A stretch of DNA of 64,000 nt from Flagellimonas yonaguniensis. GTDB taxonomy: Bacteria; Bacteroidota; Bacteroidia; Flavobacteriales; Flavobacteriaceae. A model generated the notes under the pieces. The model was not told the DNA's origin, made no database searches, and saw only the letters and a program-made list of their open reading frames with translations. The stretch spans positions 124,001 to 188,000 of the forward strand of contig NZ_JARFVB010000003.1 of the NCBI RefSeq assembly GCF_029193885.1, written 5' to 3'. A program made the position numbers and the translations under genes. Shown piece by piece: positions 1 through 8,643 of this stretch. Numbering within the stretch: the stretch's first letter is position 1; each line of letters starts with the position of its first letter.

Positions 1-250
1 AAACGGTAGCGGTCACGCTAAAATCCCCTAAATCCTCAATACCATGTTGCTTGGCAACGGCTTGCAATCCTGCTCCGTAGCAACTAGAATAGGCTGCGGC
101 AAAAAGTTCTTCTGGGTTGGTGGATTTTGGATCGGTCTTTCCTTTTAAAGTGGGCATACTAATTGGAAAATCCAAAAGTCCGTCCTCACTCTCAACATGA
201 CCAGACCTTCCTCCTGTATTAGTGGCCTTGGCCTCAAAAATAGTCTTCAT
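1..250 (-). CDS. ohr: Ohr/OsmC-type organic hydroperoxide reductase (3' end off window)
   Basis: The gene starts at 250 on the minus strand and runs off the left edge, so only about the first 83 residues are visible. The family reduces organic and fatty-acid hydroperoxides with a reactive cysteine recycled by lipoylated proteins. Visible features match Ohr: the conserved Arg near residue 15 (GGRSGH), the NPEELFAA block with Glu near 47, and the peroxidatic Cys near 57 in YSSCYG. The second cysteine would lie beyond the edge. The protein should be cytoplasmic. The upstream region (251-460) lies between this gene and meaB, which is transcribed divergently. Confidence 0.9.
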   Translation of the reverse strand, partial: MKTIFEAKATNTGGRSGHVESEDGLLDFPISMPTLKGKTDPKSTNPEELFAAAYSSCYGAGLQAVAKQHGIEDLGDFSVTATV

Positions 251-460
251 CTTTTAAATGTTTATAGGTTCGTATCAACCAGTACCTCAATGGTAACCGA
301 TTATTTAATCAAAAGGTAGCAATTTGTAGGCGGAAGTCCACTTAAACAGGTATTAAATTTTTGTGAAATGGATAAGACAAAAAGTAAGCTGTATTCCCAT
401 ACTAGTTCCCATAAACCCACAAAATCTTCATAAATTCGTATAAACTGATGAATCATACGC

Positions 461-1504
461 TTGGCAGACGAAAAAAAAACACCCTCGGACACCATTTCTA
501 AAATCAAGGCACTCAGAAAACAAGAACTTTCTGCGGATGCTTTGGCACAAGGTATTTTTGATGGCAATAAAGCCATGCTAGCCAAGGCCATTACCCTATT
601 GGAAAGCACCAAACCAGCCCATTTTGAAAAAGCCAATGCGGTTATTGAAAAATGTTTAGCGCGTTCTACCAACAGTATTCGTTTGGGAATTACCGGAGTA
701 CCTGGTGTTGGCAAAAGTTCGTTTATTGAAACTTTGGGAAAAACATTAACTGACCAAGGTAATAAAGTGGCCGTTTTGGCGGTTGACCCCACTAGCTCTT
801 TGAGCAAGGGAAGCATTTTAGGGGACAAAACCCGAATGGAAACCTTGGCGAAGGACCCGAATGCCTTTATTCGCCCCTCCCCTTCCGGAACTTCCTTAGG
901 TGGTGTAGCACAAAAAACCCGAGAAAGCATCATCCTTTGCGAAGCTGCCGGATATAATGTGATTTTAGTGGAAACCGTTGGCGTTGGCCAAAGTGAAATC
1001 GCTGTTCACAGTATGGTGGATTTTTTCTTGCTGCTGAAATTATCGGGTGCCGGCGACGAGCTCCAGGGCATAAAAAGAGGGATTATGGAAATGGCAGACG
1101 CCATTGCCATCAATAAAGCGGATGGCAGCAATTTGGAACATGCCAAGCTAGCAGTGATCGAATTTTCCAGAGCATTGCATCTTTACCCTCCAAAAGCCAA
1201 TGGCTGGACACCCAAAGTGATGAAGTGTTCCGCAATGGAGAAAACAGGAATTGAAGAAATCTGGGAAATGGTGCAGCGATTTGTGAAGCACAACAAGGAA
1301 AACGGCTTTTTTGAAAAGAACCGGCAACAGCAGAACAAGAACTGGTTCCTTCAGACCGTGGACGAATACATCAAACAATTTTTCCATCAAAAGGAAACTT
1401 TTAAAACGGAACAGGCCAAGTTATTGACCGAAATTGAGGACAACAAAATTTCACCCTTTTACGCAGCAAAAATCCTATTGGACAAGATTACCAAGGAACT
1501 TTAA
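461..1504 (+). CDS. meaB: Methylmalonyl-CoA mutase-associated GTPase MeaB
   Basis: MeaB is a P-loop GTPase that protects adenosylcobalamin-dependent acyl-CoA mutases and gates cofactor loading. The 347-residue protein is of normal family length. It shows Walker A GVPGVGKSS near residues 79-87, AVDPTSS near 107, the switch-like ETVGVGQSE near 171 and the guanine-specificity NKAD near 218. The start is TTG at 461: an in-frame stop at 449-451 leaves no ATG or GTG before it, and the next residues (ADEKK) look like a normal N-terminus. A fused mutase (icmF) lies at the far right of the window, but that enzyme carries its own G-domain, so the true client is probably a separate methylmalonyl-CoA mutase outside the window. 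Confidence 0.93.
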   Translation: MADEKKTPSDTISKIKALRKQELSADALAQGIFDGNKAMLAKAITLLESTKPAHFEKANAVIEKCLARSTNSIRLGITGVPGVGKSSFIETLGKTLTDQGNKVAVLAVDPTSSLSKGSILGDKTRMETLAKDPNAFIRPSPSGTSLGGVAQKTRESIILCEAAGYNVILVETVGVGQSEIAVHSMVDFFLLLKLSGAGDELQGIKRGIMEMADAIAINKADGSNLEHAKLAVIEFSRALHLYPPKANGWTPKVMKCSAMEKTGIEEIWEMVQRFVKHNKENGFFEKNRQQQNKNWFLQTVDEYIKQFFHQKETFKTEQAKLLTEIEDNKISPFYAAKILLDKITKEL

Positions 1505-1514
1505 ATAAAAGCAA

Positions 1515-1522
1515 TAAATTTG
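1515..1522 (+). promoter_or_regulatory. Bacteroidota -7 box (TAAATTTG)
   Basis: Exact TAnnTTTG match 17 bases before the start codon of the glycosyltransferase at 1540. No TTG sits at the usual distance upstream, so only the -7 half is supported. Confidence 0.55.
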
Positions 1523-1539
1523 CACAGATTTTATACTGA

Positions 1540-2502
1540 ATGAGCACCGTCACCGATTCCCTTTTATCCATAGTGGTTCCTTTGTACAACGAGGAGGACA
1601 ATGTGGTTCTTTTGACCCAAAAAATCAATGAAAGCCTTGAAGGGTACAATTATCAAATTGTATATGTGGATGATTTTTCCACTGATAAAACCCGAATCAA
1701 GGTCAAGGAAATGGACGACAAGAGAGTCCACTTGATCGAGTTGAAAAAGAACTATGGCCAAAGTTTGGCCCTCGCCGCCGGAATTGATTATGCCGAAGGC
1801 GAATACATTATCACAATGGATGGCGACCTCCAAAATGATCCTTCAGACATTCCAAATATGTTGGAATATGCCATTAGCGAAGAATACGACGTGGTTACCG
1901 GTATCCGTCAGAAGAGAAAAGACTCGTTGGCAAAAAAAATACCCTCCAAAATCGCCAACTTTCTGGTACGCAGGGTTACCAAATTGGATATCAAGGACAA
2001 CGGTTGTGCGCTCAAGGTCTTTACCAAGGATATTGCAAAAAGTCTGAATTTGTACGGCGAGATGCACCGTTTTATCACGCTTTTGGCCCATTTGGAAGGT
2101 GCACAAATCAAACAAGTCCCTGTCAAACATCATGCAAGACATGCCGGGGTTTCCAAATACGGTTTGGAACGGGTTTTTAAGGTAGTGGCCGATATGATGC
2201 TATTACTTTTCATTAGAAAATACTTTCAACGTCCCATCCACTTATTCGGGATTTTTGGGGTGCTATTGGTCATGCTTGGAATTTTGATCAATGTGTATTT
2301 GCTGATTGTAAAACTTGGATTCGGACAGGATATCGGGACCCGACCTTTACTAATCTTTGGAATGATGTTCATTGTTGGGGGAATTCAATTATTTACCATC
2401 GGGATTGTAATGGAACTCTTGATCCGTACCTACTACGAATCCCAACAGAAACGGCCATATCGCATCAAAAAAATAAGTATAGGTGACGGAAAAGCTGCGT
2501 AA
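1540..2502 (+). CDS. Family 2 glycosyltransferase, polyprenyl-phosphate sugar synthase type
   Basis: This is a 320-residue GT2 enzyme of the DPM1/GtrB/ArnC group, which moves a sugar from a nucleotide donor to a polyprenyl phosphate carrier on the inner face of the membrane. The N-terminal GT-A domain has SIVVPLYNEE near residue 10 and a DGDLQND block carrying the metal-binding aspartates near 94. The C-terminal third has two long hydrophobic segments (about 230-260 and 265-295), typical of the membrane-anchored subgroup. It overlaps the next gene, a flippase-like protein, by 20 bases. A GT39 transferase and a PAP2 phosphatase follow on the opposite strand, so the likely job is making a lipid-linked sugar for lipid A or another envelope glycan. 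Confidence 0.88.
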   Translation: MSTVTDSLLSIVVPLYNEEDNVVLLTQKINESLEGYNYQIVYVDDFSTDKTRIKVKEMDDKRVHLIELKKNYGQSLALAAGIDYAEGEYIITMDGDLQNDPSDIPNMLEYAISEEYDVVTGIRQKRKDSLAKKIPSKIANFLVRRVTKLDIKDNGCALKVFTKDIAKSLNLYGEMHRFITLLAHLEGAQIKQVPVKHHARHAGVSKYGLERVFKVVADMMLLLFIRKYFQRPIHLFGIFGVLLVMLGILINVYLLIVKLGFGQDIGTRPLLIFGMMFIVGGIQLFTIGIVMELLIRTYYESQQKRPYRIKKISIGDGKAA

Positions 2503-3355
2503 AAAGCTCATCACTGCCCTAAAAATTATTGTTAGTGCGGTTCTGATTTACTTTATTTTCACGAAAATAGAGTTGAAGGATGTACTCCAGACCCTAAAAA
2601 AGGGTGACCCACTCTATCTATTCTTGGCGTTGCTATTTTTTGTGTTATCCAAAGTTTTATCTGCATTTCGGACCAACTTGTATTTCCATCAAATTGGGGC
2701 AAAAATTTCCCAGTTAAGTAATTTGAAACTGTACTTATTGGGGATGTTCTACAACCTCTTTTTACCAGGAGGTATCGGAGGTGATGCGTACAAAGGCTTC
2801 GTTATCCAAAAAGAATATCAACCCGGTACCAAAAAAGTGGTGTCCAGTTTGCTATTGGACCGCTTAAGCGGAATGTTGCTGCTTTTTGTGTATGCCTGTG
2901 TGCTGGCCTTGCTGTCCAAAAATGAATTTTTTCAAAGTTTTTACTGGTTGATTCTAATGGCTATTCCGTTGAGCGTTGTTGCATTTTGGTTTATTAACAA
3001 GGCATTTTTCACGACTACCCTTCCCGTATTTTGGAAATCCGTGGGTTTTTCTGCCTTCGTACAATTAGCGCAATTGGTCTGTGTACTTTTTATTTTGAAG
3101 TCTTTATCCGTTGAATTGGACCAAATTGAATACCTATTTGTCTTTTTGGTTTCCTCTATTGTCTCGGTAATCCCTTTGACAATTGGAGGAATTGGAAGTA
3201 GAGAAGTTACTTTTTTATACGGAGCAAAATGGCTGGGGTTGGATGAAAGCACATCCATCGGTATTAGCTTTACCTTCTTTTTGATTACAGCACTTACCTC
3301 CCTTTTTGGAATAATCCATCACTTTAAAAAACCGAAACTGGAATCCGTGGATTAA
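2483..3355 (+). CDS. Flippase-like / lysylphosphatidylglycerol synthase-type membrane protein
   Basis: A 290-residue integral membrane protein with about eight hydrophobic segments, resembling the UPF0104 / MprF transmembrane-domain family. Members are proposed to flip lipids or lipid-linked substrates. It has the family's GGIGGDAYKG motif near residue 95 and GGIGSREV near 235. The start is GTG at 2483, inside the end of the preceding glycosyltransferase, which indicates translational coupling. No soluble synthase domain is attached. The last four bases (TTAA at 3352-3355) are shared with the stop codon of the convergent GT39 gene. The substrate is unknown; from context, a lipid-linked sugar made by its partner is plausible. 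Confidence 0.78.
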   Translation: MTEKLRKKLITALKIIVSAVLIYFIFTKIELKDVLQTLKKGDPLYLFLALLFFVLSKVLSAFRTNLYFHQIGAKISQLSNLKLYLLGMFYNLFLPGGIGGDAYKGFVIQKEYQPGTKKVVSSLLLDRLSGMLLLFVYACVLALLSKNEFFQSFYWLILMAIPLSVVAFWFINKAFFTTTLPVFWKSVGFSAFVQLAQLVCVLFILKSLSVELDQIEYLFVFLVSSIVSVIPLTIGGIGSREVTFLYGAKWLGLDESTSIGISFTFFLITALTSLFGIIHHFKKPKLESVD

Positions 3356-5010
3356 TTCAAATGCACCAAATGCATTTTGTTTAATTTTTCTTGGCGAGTG
3401 TTGGGATTGAGAAACTTCATCTGTAATCTGGTAATACGAAATTGGTCCACGGTAATTTGATTATCCCAAGCAATTCCTTTTTTCTCCAATTGTTCCAATT
3501 CGTTGTCGGTGGCATACACCCAAACACCTTTCATGTTCATCAAATCCGAAGCTGAAACAATATTGACAGGATTTTGATTATAGAAATCCAAGGCCCAGGT
3601 GTGCCTTTCGTTTATCTTATAAATTTCGTCCACGGGAATATTGTTCTCCTTTACCTGCTCCGCCATATTTGAACCACCTTGGTATTCCAGCAATTCTGGA
3701 TAAAAATGGGCATTCATATAACCATTCAACAAAACAGAACTGAAAATGGCAACAGTAACAATCTTGGTATAGATAGTTTCCTTTTTCAAAATGAAATAGG
3801 TCACCAATACAAGTGCCATCATCAAGAACATATAACTGTACCAATGCTCTAATTTGAAGACCAAAAAGCTTATCAAAATCGTAAAGACAACCACAATACC
3901 CAATATAAAATATTGGATACCCAGAATCATCTTGGCCATTTTCAATTTTTCCTGTTGATGCAAAACATACAAGAATCCCGCTGATAAAATCGCGTACAAG
4001 GGCATAAGGACGTTCATGTAATGTGGCAGTTTAAACTGTGCAAAACTGATAAGCAGAAACAAAATGGATATTCCCCCCACAGTCAAAAATTCCAAATTGG
4101 GTCTGTGGGAGAACTTGACTTCCCAAAAGGCTTTTACTTTCGTCCAATAGCCAATCAATGCGAGAACCGTCCAAGGCAAGAATACCCATAAAAAGGTGTG
4201 GAAGAAAAAGAAAAAGTCGCTACTGTTCTTCCCTACTCCTTCGCCACTCATCCGCTCAAAACTCTGTTCCCAAAAAATAAAGAAGATGCCACTGCGATTA
4301 TCCTTCCCGCGGATTACTTTCTCGGGGTGCAAATCAAATTGATGGTAGTAAGCATACAACATCGGTGTTATCGTCAAACCAAAAACAAGAAGGGCTACCA
4401 ATAACTTCCAATTGAGCAATCGTTCCCACTTTCGGGTATAGCCCAAATGGCAGAGTATCGAAATTCCAATGACAACGAGGGCAATCTGACCCTTGGTGGA
4501 AAATGCAATTCCCGCCCCAAAAGCACCCAAAGCGATGCTTTTTAAGGTGTTTTTCTCGATATATGTGGCCAATTGCCAAATGGAAAAAATGGTAAATCCA
4601 GTCAAAACAGCATCGGTACGAACATCGATGTTGGCCAAGACCATCGTTTGGGCCGTCATAAAAATCAATGAGGCAAAACGACCTACATCCTTATTGTAGA
4701 GCAATTTTCCAAGACCGTAGCAACTGTAAGCACCCAACAAGGTGGACAAAATACCTGGAATACGGTAGGCCCAATCGTGAATACCGAAAATTTTATAGGA
4801 AAGTGCGGCCAGCCAGTAATGCATATGTGGTTTGTCCAGATACTCTTCGGGACCTTTGAATAAGCTCAGAAAATCGTTTTCCTGAACCATTCGCATCGCC
4901 ATAACGGCAAATTGGGCCGAATCGTTTTCGAACAGGGTGGCAAACATCCCTATAATGTACACCAATACGATCAATACAATGTAAAACCAGTATCTGGCGG
5001 TCGAAATCAT
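3352..5010 (-). CDS. GT39/ArnT-like membrane glycosyltransferase
   Basis: A 552-residue polytopic protein of the GT-C fold. The family uses polyprenyl-phosphate sugars to decorate lipid A or protein on the periplasmic side. Family features include an acidic pair in the first periplasmic loop (ENDSAQF) and the DKPHMHYW block near residue 65, followed by many hydrophobic segments and a soluble C-terminal region. I chose the start at 5010 because its ATG overlaps the TGA of the PAP2 gene (ATGA). A longer frame to 5058 would intrude into that gene. It is transcribed behind the PAP2 phosphatase and convergent with the GT2/flippase pair, giving a plausible complete lipid-sugar modification set. The sugar and acceptor cannot be read from sequence. 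Confidence 0.85.
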   Translation of the reverse strand: MISTARYWFYIVLIVLVYIIGMFATLFENDSAQFAVMAMRMVQENDFLSLFKGPEEYLDKPHMHYWLAALSYKIFGIHDWAYRIPGILSTLLGAYSCYGLGKLLYNKDVGRFASLIFMTAQTMVLANIDVRTDAVLTGFTIFSIWQLATYIEKNTLKSIALGAFGAGIAFSTKGQIALVVIGISILCHLGYTRKWERLLNWKLLVALLVFGLTITPMLYAYYHQFDLHPEKVIRGKDNRSGIFFIFWEQSFERMSGEGVGKNSSDFFFFFHTFLWVFLPWTVLALIGYWTKVKAFWEVKFSHRPNLEFLTVGGISILFLLISFAQFKLPHYMNVLMPLYAILSAGFLYVLHQQEKLKMAKMILGIQYFILGIVVVFTILISFLVFKLEHWYSYMFLMMALVLVTYFILKKETIYTKIVTVAIFSSVLLNGYMNAHFYPELLEYQGGSNMAEQVKENNIPVDEIYKINERHTWALDFYNQNPVNIVSASDLMNMKGVWVYATDNELEQLEKKGIAWDNQITVDQFRITRLQMKFLNPNTRQEKLNKMHLVHLN

Positions 5011-5576
5011 ACCCCTGTTTTTTGGAAAGCAAATATAGCCAACTTGGCCCATAACCAACCGAAAAGAGAACCTACCAAGGCTCCGGTAACAACATCCAAC
5101 GGATAATGCACACCAATATAAATTCGACTATAAGCAACTACACAAGCCCAAAGCAGCAAAACCCAAGAAATGTACTTTACCTTGTTACGGAACATTACCG
5201 TAAAGAAAATGGCCGGTCCAAAGGAATTGGCCGCGTGGGCTGAAAAATACCCGAATTGCCCGCCGCAATAGCTTTTTACCAAGCGCATTGTGCTACTTAC
5301 TTCGGGTTCATGGCAGGGTCGAAGACGGCCAATACCATATTTAAAAAAATTAGATAATTGGTCGGTGCATGTAATCAACAGAGCGATGGATATCAAAATT
5401 ATGCCTGTTCCCTTCCATCCAAAATTTCGATACGATAAATAAAGTAGTAGCAAATAAAGTGGGGCGGAATTTCTGGTTGTCGTCATGAACATCCAAAAGG
5501 CATCCCAAGTTTCGGTTCCCAAACCGTTGAGGAACAAAAACAGCTCTTTATCATATTGTAATAGCTGTTCCAGCAT
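5007..5576 (-). CDS. PAP2-superfamily membrane phosphatase
   Basis: A 189-residue integral membrane acid phosphatase with the three PAP2 motifs in order: a K-x6-RP type block (GIGRLRPCHEP, near residues 90-100), a central SAHAANS block with the catalytic His (the usual PSGH is changed to SAH), and SRIYIGVHYPLDV near 155-167. Such enzymes dephosphorylate undecaprenyl diphosphate, phosphatidylglycerol phosphate or lipid A. Next to lipid-linked sugar genes, recycling of the polyprenyl carrier or trimming of lipid A is the best guess. Its ATG overlaps the preceding gene's stop by one base and its stop overlaps the next gene's start, so three genes are tightly coupled. Confidence 0.9.
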   Translation of the reverse strand: MLEQLLQYDKELFLFLNGLGTETWDAFWMFMTTTRNSAPLYLLLLYLSYRNFGWKGTGIILISIALLITCTDQLSNFFKYGIGRLRPCHEPEVSSTMRLVKSYCGGQFGYFSAHAANSFGPAIFFTVMFRNKVKYISWVLLLWACVVAYSRIYIGVHYPLDVVTGALVGSLFGWLWAKLAIFAFQKTGV

Positions 5577-5803
5577 TATTGGTCGTATCTGGATACTTCC
5601 CGATCATAAAAAGCAGTGGCGGCCTCAATCAAATTTTCGGTTTCATCCATTAAATCCTCTTCATCTTGCTTCGAGAATTCCTCCATCCATTCCACCTCAT
5701 CATTTTCCAGGTTGATGATGAATCGTGGATATTCGGTATGGACAATAAAGATGGCCTCGGGATGATCGGTATTATCGGCCAATAAAAATTTAGGTAGTTC
5801 CAT
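5576..5803 (-). CDS. Small acidic conserved hypothetical protein
   Basis: A 75-residue acidic cytoplasmic protein with no signal or membrane segment. I recognise no domain. It reads well as coding: it begins MELPKFLL, has a mixed hydrophobic core and an acidic helix-like region (EEDLMDETENLIEAA), and its TAA stop overlaps the ATG of the PAP2 gene (TAATG). It is probably the first gene of a three-gene operon with the PAP2 phosphatase and GT39 transferase. Function is unknown. Confidence 0.72.
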   Translation of the reverse strand: MELPKFLLADNTDHPEAIFIVHTEYPRFIINLENDEVEWMEEFSKQDEEDLMDETENLIEAATAFYDREVSRYDQ

Positions 5804-5844
5804 GTATCAAATAGTTAGATTTCAAATTTTGGAATCTTCTTAAC

Positions 5845-6333
5845 TCAATTGTCTTTATGCGTAATTTTTAGCTTTTCTGCTACCTCATCATAATATTCTT
5901 GTGACAGTACTTCTGTCCAAGTTGTCGGCTGTTCACCGCTGTACAACGCCAAATACGTCACATCACTGAATTTTGTTGAGGAATGCCAATGCTCAATATT
6001 TTTTTCACATTTAATGACATCGCCTTCTTTTAGTATCAACGGTTCCTTACCACTTTCTTGATAATATGCTTCTCCATCTACAATAATCAGAACTTGGGCA
6101 GAACTATGTTTGTGCCAATCCAGGGTCGAGTTAGCTTTAAAAGTTGCTTTTGTGATATTATAACCTAATTCTGTATCATCGTGAATAATGGCATTCAGCC
6201 AAGCTTCTCCAAGATAATGGGTGTTTGGTGCTTTTGTGCCTTCTGTAAGATATGAGGAAAGTTTATATTCAGAATTTTGAGAAAATACCGATAATGAGGT
6301 TAAAATTGATAGAGCAAAAATTGAATATTTCAT
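5845..6333 (-). CDS. Secreted cupin-domain protein
   Basis: A 162-residue protein with a signal peptide (MKYSIFALSILTSLSVFS, cleavage just before QNSEYK) and a single cupin barrel. The cupin metal site is recognisable: LDWHKHSSAQ near residue 72 (two His and a Gln), VDGEAYYQESG for the first conserved motif, and EHWHSS for the second with its His. Cupins of this type include quercetin-dioxygenase-like and carboxymuconolactone-decarboxylase-associated proteins, but the periplasmic substrate cannot be inferred. It sits 9 bases beyond the end of the MATE exporter gene on the same strand and may be co-transcribed with it. Confidence 0.82.
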   Translation of the reverse strand: MKYSIFALSILTSLSVFSQNSEYKLSSYLTEGTKAPNTHYLGEAWLNAIIHDDTELGYNITKATFKANSTLDWHKHSSAQVLIIVDGEAYYQESGKEPLILKEGDVIKCEKNIEHWHSSTKFSDVTYLALYSGEQPTTWTEVLSQEYYDEVAEKLKITHKDN

Positions 6334-6342
6334 TCTATAAAA

Positions 6343-7710
6343 TTATTGGTTTATATATTTCTTCGTCAAAAAGTTAAATCGAAGATACAACATTACCGCC
6401 GACGCCGTAAGCCCCGACAATAATCCGATCCAAATCCCCGTGCTTTCTAAACTAGTTCGTAATCCCAAATAATAACTGATGGGAAAACCAATCAACCAGT
6501 AGGCTATAAATGTGATGAACGTAGGTATCTTCACATCCTGCAAACCACGAAGAGCTCCCAAAACCACTACTTGTAATCCATCAGAAATTTGGAAAAAGGC
6601 CGCCACCAACAACAATTTAGCCGCTATAATGATTACTTCTGCATTATCGGCCTGATTGGCGATATCATCCACATCCAAATAAATGGTGGGGAACCAATGC
6701 CTTCCCAAAAGAAATATCGCAGCAAAGACAATCTCCAAAATCAAGGTCAAGAAAAAGATGGATTCTGCAATGCGCTTCAACTCCTTATGATTACGAAGTC
6801 CCTTTTGGTTTCCTACACGAACCATAGCGGCTACACTAAGTCCCATACCCACCATAAAAGTCATGCTGCTCAGGTTCAATGCAATTTGATTCGCTGCTTG
6901 GGCATTTTTTCCCAATACACCACTCAACCAAATAGCTGCGGTAAAAATGGCCACTTCAAAAAACATCTGCAACGCGGATGGAAAACCAAGACTGATGATT
7001 TTCTTCATTACCCTATTCTCAATTTCTTTAAAATTAAAATTTGTAACATAGGATTCGAATTTCTTTTTACGCTTGAGCAAATACCAAATAAAGGCCACCA
7101 TAATTACCCGTGAAGCCAAGGTTCCCACAGCTGCCCCTACAATTCCAAGTTTTGGAAATCCGAAAGACCCAAAAATGAGCAAATAATTGAGGGTAATGTT
7201 CACCACGTTTGCCAAAATTGTGGCATACATGGGGTACTTGGTCTGTGAGAGCCCTTCGGAAAACTGTTTAAAGGCTTGAAAAATAATCAAGGGTACCAAT
7301 GAAAAAGCCACCAAATCCAAATAAGGTAAGGCAAGCTCCACTACTTCAGGAGGCTGTTTCATATAGTGAATCAAGGGTTTGGCCACCTGAATAAGTCCAA
7401 AAAGTGACAAACCTAAAATGGTACAAAGTACCAAACCGTGTTTTAAGGCGCTTTTTCCTGCGGCCTGGTCCTTTGCGCCATCTGCTTCGGCCACCAAAGG
7501 CGTAATAGCAGTGGAAAAGCCAATTCCGAGGGACATTGCGATAAAAACAAAACTGTTCCCCAAAGAAACGGCTGCCAGTTCGGCCGTACCCAGTTGCCCC
7601 ACCATTATATTGTCGGCAAAGGCCACAAAAGTGTGCCCCAACATCCCTAAGATTACGGGATAGGATAGCTTCAGGTTATAGGCAAATTCTTTAGTGTAGT
7701 TTTGAAACAC
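6343..7710 (-). CDS. MATE family multidrug/Na+ efflux transporter
   Basis: A 455-residue polytopic inner-membrane protein with about 12 hydrophobic segments and the duplicated MATE architecture. The family exports cationic drugs and metabolites using a Na+ or H+ gradient. N-terminal landmarks are typical: MVGQLGTAELAAVSLGNS near residue 37 and TPLVAEADG near 68. The start is GTG at 7710. An exact -7 box (TATATTTG on the minus strand) sits 24 bases upstream. The downstream cupin gene starts within 10 bases of its stop. The exported substrate is unknown. Confidence 0.93.
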   Translation of the reverse strand: MFQNYTKEFAYNLKLSYPVILGMLGHTFVAFADNIMVGQLGTAELAAVSLGNSFVFIAMSLGIGFSTAITPLVAEADGAKDQAAGKSALKHGLVLCTILGLSLFGLIQVAKPLIHYMKQPPEVVELALPYLDLVAFSLVPLIIFQAFKQFSEGLSQTKYPMYATILANVVNITLNYLLIFGSFGFPKLGIVGAAVGTLASRVIMVAFIWYLLKRKKKFESYVTNFNFKEIENRVMKKIISLGFPSALQMFFEVAIFTAAIWLSGVLGKNAQAANQIALNLSSMTFMVGMGLSVAAMVRVGNQKGLRNHKELKRIAESIFFLTLILEIVFAAIFLLGRHWFPTIYLDVDDIANQADNAEVIIIAAKLLLVAAFFQISDGLQVVVLGALRGLQDVKIPTFITFIAYWLIGFPISYYLGLRTSLESTGIWIGLLSGLTASAVMLYLRFNFLTKKYINQ

Positions 7711-7733
7711 AACGTATACTTAAAAAAGGATGG

Positions 7734-7741
7734 CAAATATA
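7734..7741 (-). promoter_or_regulatory. -7 box for the MATE gene (TATATTTG, minus strand)
   Basis: Exact TAnnTTTG on the minus strand, 24 bases before the GTG start. No -33 TTG lies at standard spacing. Confidence 0.5.
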
Positions 7742-7793
7742 GGTAGTTTGCCCACAATTTTGATGGGTACAAATGTTAGGGAATGGATAAATA

Positions 7794-8567
7794 TTACAAC
7801 TGCTTTGCCTCTTCCCAGAATACATCCATTTCGGCCAAGGTCATTTCGCTCATGGATTTGCCAACTTCTTTGGCCTTTTGTTCCAAATATTGAAACCGTT
7901 TGATGAATTTTTTGTTGGTGCGCTCCAATGCATTTTCAGGGTTGATTTTCAGGAAACGGGCATAATTGACCAGTGAAAAAAGAACATCTCCAAATTCAGA
8001 CTCCATTTGATCTGCATTGTTGGCCTCCACCTCTTCTTGTAGCTCGCCAAGCTCTTCTTTCAACTTCTCAAAAACCTGTTCAGGATGTTCCCAATCAAAG
8101 CCCACCCCTGCCACTTTATCTTGGATTCGATTGGCCTTCACCAAAGATGGCAGCCCATTGGGCACACCTTCGAGCACACTCTTTTTACCCTCTTTCAATT
8201 TGATGTTTTCCCAATTCTGCTTTACCTCTTCTTCATTCTCCACTTTCACATCCCCATAAATATGTGGGTGCCGGTTGATGAGTTTCTCACAAATGCCATT
8301 GGCCACATCAGCAATATCAAAATCCTGGGTCTCGGAACCAATTTTGGCATAGAAAACAATGTGCAATAAAATATCACCCAACTCCTTTTTTACTTCTTCC
8401 AAATCATTGTCCAGAATGGCATCACCCAATTCGTAGGTTTCCTCAATGGTCAAATGGCGAAGCGTTTGCATCGTCTGTTTTCTGTCCCATGGGCATTGCT
8501 CGCGCAATTCATCCATAATGGTCAAAAGGCGGTCAAAGGCGGCCAACTGTTCCGATCTTGTATTCAT
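7794..8567 (-). CDS. mazG: Nucleoside triphosphate pyrophosphohydrolase MazG
   Basis: The cytoplasmic house-cleaning enzyme hydrolyses NTPs to NMP and diphosphate. The 257-residue protein is full length and contains two MazG domains. The N-terminal one has CPWDRKQT near residue 20, the metal-binding EETYELGDAI near 43 and a KELGDILLH block near 60. The second contains EELGELQEEVE and EFGDVLFSLVNYARF. An exact -7 box lies 16 bases upstream. A second, shorter MazG-like gene occurs at 55051. Confidence 0.94.
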   Translation of the reverse strand: MNTRSEQLAAFDRLLTIMDELREQCPWDRKQTMQTLRHLTIEETYELGDAILDNDLEEVKKELGDILLHIVFYAKIGSETQDFDIADVANGICEKLINRHPHIYGDVKVENEEEVKQNWENIKLKEGKKSVLEGVPNGLPSLVKANRIQDKVAGVGFDWEHPEQVFEKLKEELGELQEEVEANNADQMESEFGDVLFSLVNYARFLKINPENALERTNKKFIKRFQYLEQKAKEVGKSMSEMTLAEMDVFWEEAKQL

Positions 8568-8583
8568 GGCTTTGGATTTTGCC

Positions 8584-8591
8584 CAAAAATA
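8584..8591 (-). promoter_or_regulatory. -7 box for mazG (TATTTTTG, minus strand)
   Basis: Exact TAnnTTTG on the minus strand, 16 bases before the mazG start. Confidence 0.5.
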
Positions 8592-8643
8592 CGAAGTCCC
8601 ATTGGTTGAGATTCCATCATCAATATTTACTTATGAAAAATTT

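Noticed and set aside
301..933. Long open frame on the minus strand opposite meaB
   Set aside because: It lies across the 5' half of meaB on the other strand, its translation matches no protein pattern, and meaB is unmistakable.
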